From contig DASYSL010000114.1 in NCBI GenBank assembly GCA_036003365.1, positions 1-24,897 on the forward strand: a stretch of DNA of 24,897 bases. Reading direction: 5' to 3'. This DNA comes from DASYSL01 sp036003365. GTDB taxonomy: Bacteria > Eisenbacteria > RBG-16-71-46 > DASYSL01. This document shows, piece by piece, positions 22,110-24,897 of the stretch (position 1 is its first letter; every line of letters begins with the position of its first letter). The notes under the pieces are model-generated. The model was given only the letters and a program-made list of their open reading frames with translations, was not told the origin of the DNA and ran no database searches. The position numbers and the translations under genes were made by a program.

Positions 22110-24545
22110 CTACTGGAGGACGACGATCGAGCGGCTTTCGCGCTCGCGGCCGGCGCGCAGCACGACGAAGTAGATTCCGCTCGTGACCGTTTGGCCGGAG
22201 GCGTCTTGCAGGTCCCAGGTCGCGGCATGGGGGCCCGCCTCCTGCCAACCGCTGGCCAGCGAGCGCACGCGACGCCCCCGAAGATCGAAGACGGCGAGAT
22301 CGACGAGGCTGCCAGCTGGCAGGGTGAAATCGAGGCTCGCCCGCCCGCGCGCCGGATTGGGCCGCGGGGCGGCGAGCGCGAGACGACTCGGCGCCGCGGA
22401 CGGCGGTCCGGCGTCCACGGTGGTATTCGGATTGCGCTCGAAGGCGCCGATGTCGCTGCCGTCCCCCACGTTCACGACGCCCGGATCGTCGTAGCGCGTG
22501 GCGCCGCGCTCGTCGGTGGCGAGAGCACTCGAGCCGCGATCGATGGCCGGGCTCCCGACCAGGAGCGCCTGCGTGTCCGTCCACCCACCATTGTTGGCCA
22601 GCGGCAAGAGCATGGGATTCACGGGCGCGCCCGTCGTCCCCACCTGATCGTGATTCACACCATTGGTGAAGCCCGTGCTGCCGTCACTCTTGCCAATGAG
22701 GTTGTAGCCCGAGGACGTGAACGGACCGTTCAAGTCCGGAATCGTTCCGACGTTGTTGGCGACGATCGTGCTGCCGAGATCGGCTTGGGCATTGTTCTCC
22801 AGACTGATGCCGCCGCCCAAGCTGGGGAACTGGGAAGAGTTCCCCGTCACGGTGCAGTTGCGAAGCGTCAAGGTCGCCCCGGTCACGCTGATCCCGATCC
22901 CGATGTTTCCCGACACCGTGCAGTTGCGAAGCGTCGTCGGAGCATTCGGGAAGACATAGACACCGGAGCCTTCCAGAGCGCTGTCCCCCGCGACCGTGCA
23001 GCCATCCATGATCAAGGGCGTGTAGGTCATCACGCCGCCTCCCACCGGGGCGACGAAGTCGTTCGGCGGCGCGACGTTCGCGAGCACGGCGCAATCTCTC
23101 ATCGTGAGCTTTCCGTAATTCTCCAGAGCAGCTCCCCAGGGAAATCTGCCGTGCGTGAGCGTGATTCCCGAAAGACTGGCTTCGCTTGCGCCCATTGAAA
23201 AGATCCGGCTGGCATTGTTCCCGCTGACCGAAAGGAGACGAGCCCCCGGCCCGACGATCGAGCACGGCCTGGCAACCGAGATCTGGCCCGTGGTCAGGGC
23301 GATCGTTCCCGCCAGCCCGGGCGCGAAGACGATGCGGTCGACGTCGTACTTGCTCACGCTGGCCACCGCCGCACGCAGTGACCCGGCGCCCGAATCGTTC
23401 AAATTGGTCACCGTGATCGTCGCCGGACTCAGCTCGTAGGCACCGATCTCGCTGCCGTCGCCGCCCACCGCGTTGGTGATCCACGGATCATCGACGGGCC
23501 GCGCGCGCCCACGCTGGTCCAGGATCGTGCCGTCAGACGATCCCTGATCGATGACCAGGCTTCCAATCAGTGGAGCTCTCGTCCAGGTGAATCCGCCGTA
23601 GTCGGCCATCGGCCCGAGCCCGGGATCGATGGGAGCTGGAATCGTCCCGACCTGGTCATGGGAGCCTGCCAGGCCGAATCCGGTGCTGCCGTTGTTCTTT
23701 CCAATGAAGTCGTAGCCTAGCGAGGTGAAGTCCCCGTATACATCGGGACCGATGGTCCCCGAGTTCCCGGCGACGATCGAGTTCCGCACTTGGACGACGG
23801 TGCCCGAGGCGTAGATTCCTCCTCCGTTGCCACTGGCCGAATTGCGCGTGATCGTCGAGTTGCGAATCACGGCGCCACCGCCAGCCGACACCGTCTGGAT
23901 TCCGCCACCATTTCCGGTGGTGACATTGCTGTCCACCGTGCAGGACTCGAGGAGCAAACTCCCCCCACTGACGATGGCCGAGTTGTTATTCCCATAGAAG
24001 GCGCAGCGGGTGAGATCGGTCTGCGAGTTGCTCAGGATCCCGCCACCGGCTTGAATGCTCGAGAATCCGACGTTGTAGGAGAAGGAGCAATCGACTGCGT
24101 CGAGCGGGCCCTGGCTCCAGATCGCCCCTCCCACTTGAGCATGGTTGCTCTCGAACCGGCACCGTTCGAGTCGCAGATTGCCGGAGTTGGACAACGCTCC
24201 TCCTTGTCCGGCATTGCCATGAGCGATCCTGACATCCGTCATTTCGACGGCCCCATTGATCCCGAAAATACCGGACGCGTTGTTACCGTCGATCGTGAGT
24301 AGCGACGACCCCGGCCCAATGATCGTGAGGTCATGGGTGATCTGCATGAAGGTGCCGGCGAGCGTGATCGTGCCCGTGAGACCCGCGTTGAACCGGATGG
24401 TGTCCCCGGGCGCGGAATCCTGGATGGCTTGGCGCAGGGAGCCGGCCGCGTTGTCGTTGAGATTGATGACCGTGAGCGTGGCCGCCCAGGAGGGCGTGGC
24501 CAGAAACAGGACGAGGGCAGCGAGAGCGAACCGGGACCGGAACAT
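22110..24545 (-). CDS. Secreted beta-helix protein with T9SS-like C-terminal domain
   Basis: Protein of 811 residues. Signal peptide MFRSRFALAALVLFLATPSWA. Two similar right-handed beta-helix modules follow, each opening with a CSLREA-like segment (TVINLNDNAAGSLRQAI near 25; TVTNLNDSGAGSLRAAV near 380). Each module ends with a choice-of-anchor-Q-type segment (DQVGT, then VIDQGSS or AIDRGSS, then EIGAYE or DIGAFE). The final 80 or so residues (APRPNPARGRASLDF, VFDLRGRRVRSL, ATWDLQDASGQTVTSGIYFV) form a FlgD-Ig/T9SS type A-like sorting domain, so the protein is probably exported to the cell surface. ATG 24545 has GGAGG seven bases upstream; an in-frame upstream ATG at 24701 overlaps cydA and is rejected. 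Function is unknown: no catalytic residues of pectate lyases are evident, so it may be structural or adhesive. Confidence 0.88.
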   Translation of the reverse strand: MFRSRFALAALVLFLATPSWAATLTVINLNDNAAGSLRQAIQDSAPGDTIRFNAGLTGTITLAGTFMQITHDLTIIGPGSSLLTIDGNNASGIFGINGAVEMTDVRIAHGNAGQGGALSNSGNLRLERCRFESNHAQVGGAIWSQGPLDAVDCSFSYNVGFSSIQAGGGILSNSQTDLTRCAFYGNNNSAIVSGGSLLLESCTVDSNVTTGNGGGIQTVSAGGGAVIRNSTITRNSASGNGGGIYASGTVVQVRNSIVAGNSGTIGPDVYGDFTSLGYDFIGKNNGSTGFGLAGSHDQVGTIPAPIDPGLGPMADYGGFTWTRAPLIGSLVIDQGSSDGTILDQRGRARPVDDPWITNAVGGDGSEIGAYELSPATITVTNLNDSGAGSLRAAVASVSKYDVDRIVFAPGLAGTIALTTGQISVARPCSIVGPGARLLSVSGNNASRIFSMGASEASLSGITLTHGRFPWGAALENYGKLTMRDCAVLANVAPPNDFVAPVGGGVMTYTPLIMDGCTVAGDSALEGSGVYVFPNAPTTLRNCTVSGNIGIGISVTGATLTLRNCTVTGNSSQFPSLGGGISLENNAQADLGSTIVANNVGTIPDLNGPFTSSGYNLIGKSDGSTGFTNGVNHDQVGTTGAPVNPMLLPLANNGGWTDTQALLVGSPAIDRGSSALATDERGATRYDDPGVVNVGDGSDIGAFERNPNTTVDAGPPSAAPSRLALAAPRPNPARGRASLDFTLPAGSLVDLAVFDLRGRRVRSLASGWQEAGPHAATWDLQDASGQTVTSGIYFVVLRAGRERESRSIVVLQ

Positions 24546-24631
24546 GGGAGGCCTCCACAGGGTGACACTCTGGAGAACGGATCCGGGCGCCCAAACCGAA
24601 CACGGCCGCTGAATTCCCGGGACGAGCTCCC

Positions 24632-24640
24632 TGCTATGCT
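24632..24640 (+). promoter_or_regulatory. Extended -10 promoter of cydA
   Basis: TG-C-TATGCT (24632-24640) matches an extended -10 element, and no -35 is apparent. The box ends seven bases before the ATG at 24648, so transcription would start at or next to the A of the ATG, giving a leaderless or nearly leaderless mRNA. No Shine-Dalgarno site is present. Confidence 0.45.
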
Positions 24641-24647
24641 CGGGGCC

Positions 24648-24897
24648 ATGAGCGACTTGCTGGCGGCTCGCAGCCAGATGGCCGTCTCGCTCGCATTCCA
24701 CATCGTGTTCGCCGTCGCCGGCATCGCCATGCCCGTGCTCATGGCCATCGCCGAATGGCGCTGGCTCGCGCGGGGAGACGTGGTGGCCTTCGAGCTCGCC
24801 AAGCGCTGGGCCCGGGGAACCGCCATCCTGTTCGCCGTGGGCGCCGTGTCGGGCACGGTGCTTTCCTTCGAGCTGGGCCTCTTGTGGCCACGCTTCA
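24648..24897 (+). CDS. cydA: Cytochrome bd oxidase subunit I, 5' part
   Basis: The first 83 residues of a CydA/CioA-type subunit; the gene runs off the right edge. The sequence MSDLLAARSQMAVSLAFHIV leads into the first membrane helix, with the histidine at residue 18 at the place of the heme b595 ligand His19 of E. coli CydA. The following EWRWLARGD, LAKRWARGTAILFAVGAVSGTVLSFELG and LWPRF are highly typical of the family. The full enzyme oxidises quinol and reduces oxygen to water in the cytoplasmic membrane. The quinol-loop type cannot be judged from this fragment. It is divergent from the beta-helix gene, with 102 bases between the starts. Confidence 0.93.
   Translation, partial: MSDLLAARSQMAVSLAFHIVFAVAGIAMPVLMAIAEWRWLARGDVVAFELAKRWARGTAILFAVGAVSGTVLSFELGLLWPRF

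Overview
The window is a GC-rich bacterial chromosome segment with tightly packed genes, nearly all on the minus strand, and GTG/TTG starts alongside ATG. It encodes an LPS-assembly outer-membrane protein (LptD), so the cell is a diderm. It also has a PorX-type response regulator and a secreted beta-helix protein ending in a T9SS/FlgD-like C-terminal domain, and an HNH endonuclease of the kind often multiplied in myxobacteria and Candidatus Eisenbacteria. Together these suggest an FCB-group or Eisenbacteria-like organism; this placement is inference. TGA is a normal stop codon here (for example hyuA, accD, tsaE, folC).

Layout. (1) 1-1541: a 16-bp tandem repeat, then a plus-strand HNH endonuclease gene whose linker carries three palindromic insert-like repeats, closed by a two-way terminator. 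(2) 1539-7804, minus: DUF4097 lipoprotein-like protein, bactofilin-like membrane protein, hyuA and hyuB in one run with overlaps or a 10-bp gap. (3) 7805-8603: a repeat-rich spacer, a 60-residue lipoprotein, and an AT-richer control region. (4) 8604-12790, minus: a promoter, a leader, a gene with an in-frame TGA, then cystathionine beta-synthase and cystathionine gamma-lyase/synthase. (5) 12946-21986, minus: porX, tsaE, tsaB-rimI fusion, accD, folC and lptD as one housekeeping operon. (6) 22110-24545, minus: secreted beta-helix protein. (7) 24648 to the end, plus: 5' end of a cytochrome bd subunit I gene.

The main discovery is in region 4. The apparent start of the 5'-nucleotidase/tetraheme cytochrome gene (12378) is false. 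The same frame continues upstream through a single TGA (12454-12456) to an ATG at 12606 that has a Shine-Dalgarno site, a signal peptide and a good sigma70 promoter. The TGA falls in a Pro-Cys-Gly-X-His motif where relatives, as I recall them, carry Cys. It is followed 18 nt later by a perfect 7-bp hairpin with a G-rich loop, as expected of a bacterial SECIS. I read it as a selenocysteine-containing, exported, degenerate metallophosphoesterase-tetraheme cytochrome c fusion, located upstream of the reverse transsulfuration genes.

A second theme is short tandem duplications sitting exactly on gene junctions: bactofilin-like/hyuA, hyuA/hyuB, CBS/CGL and the DUF4097 leader.
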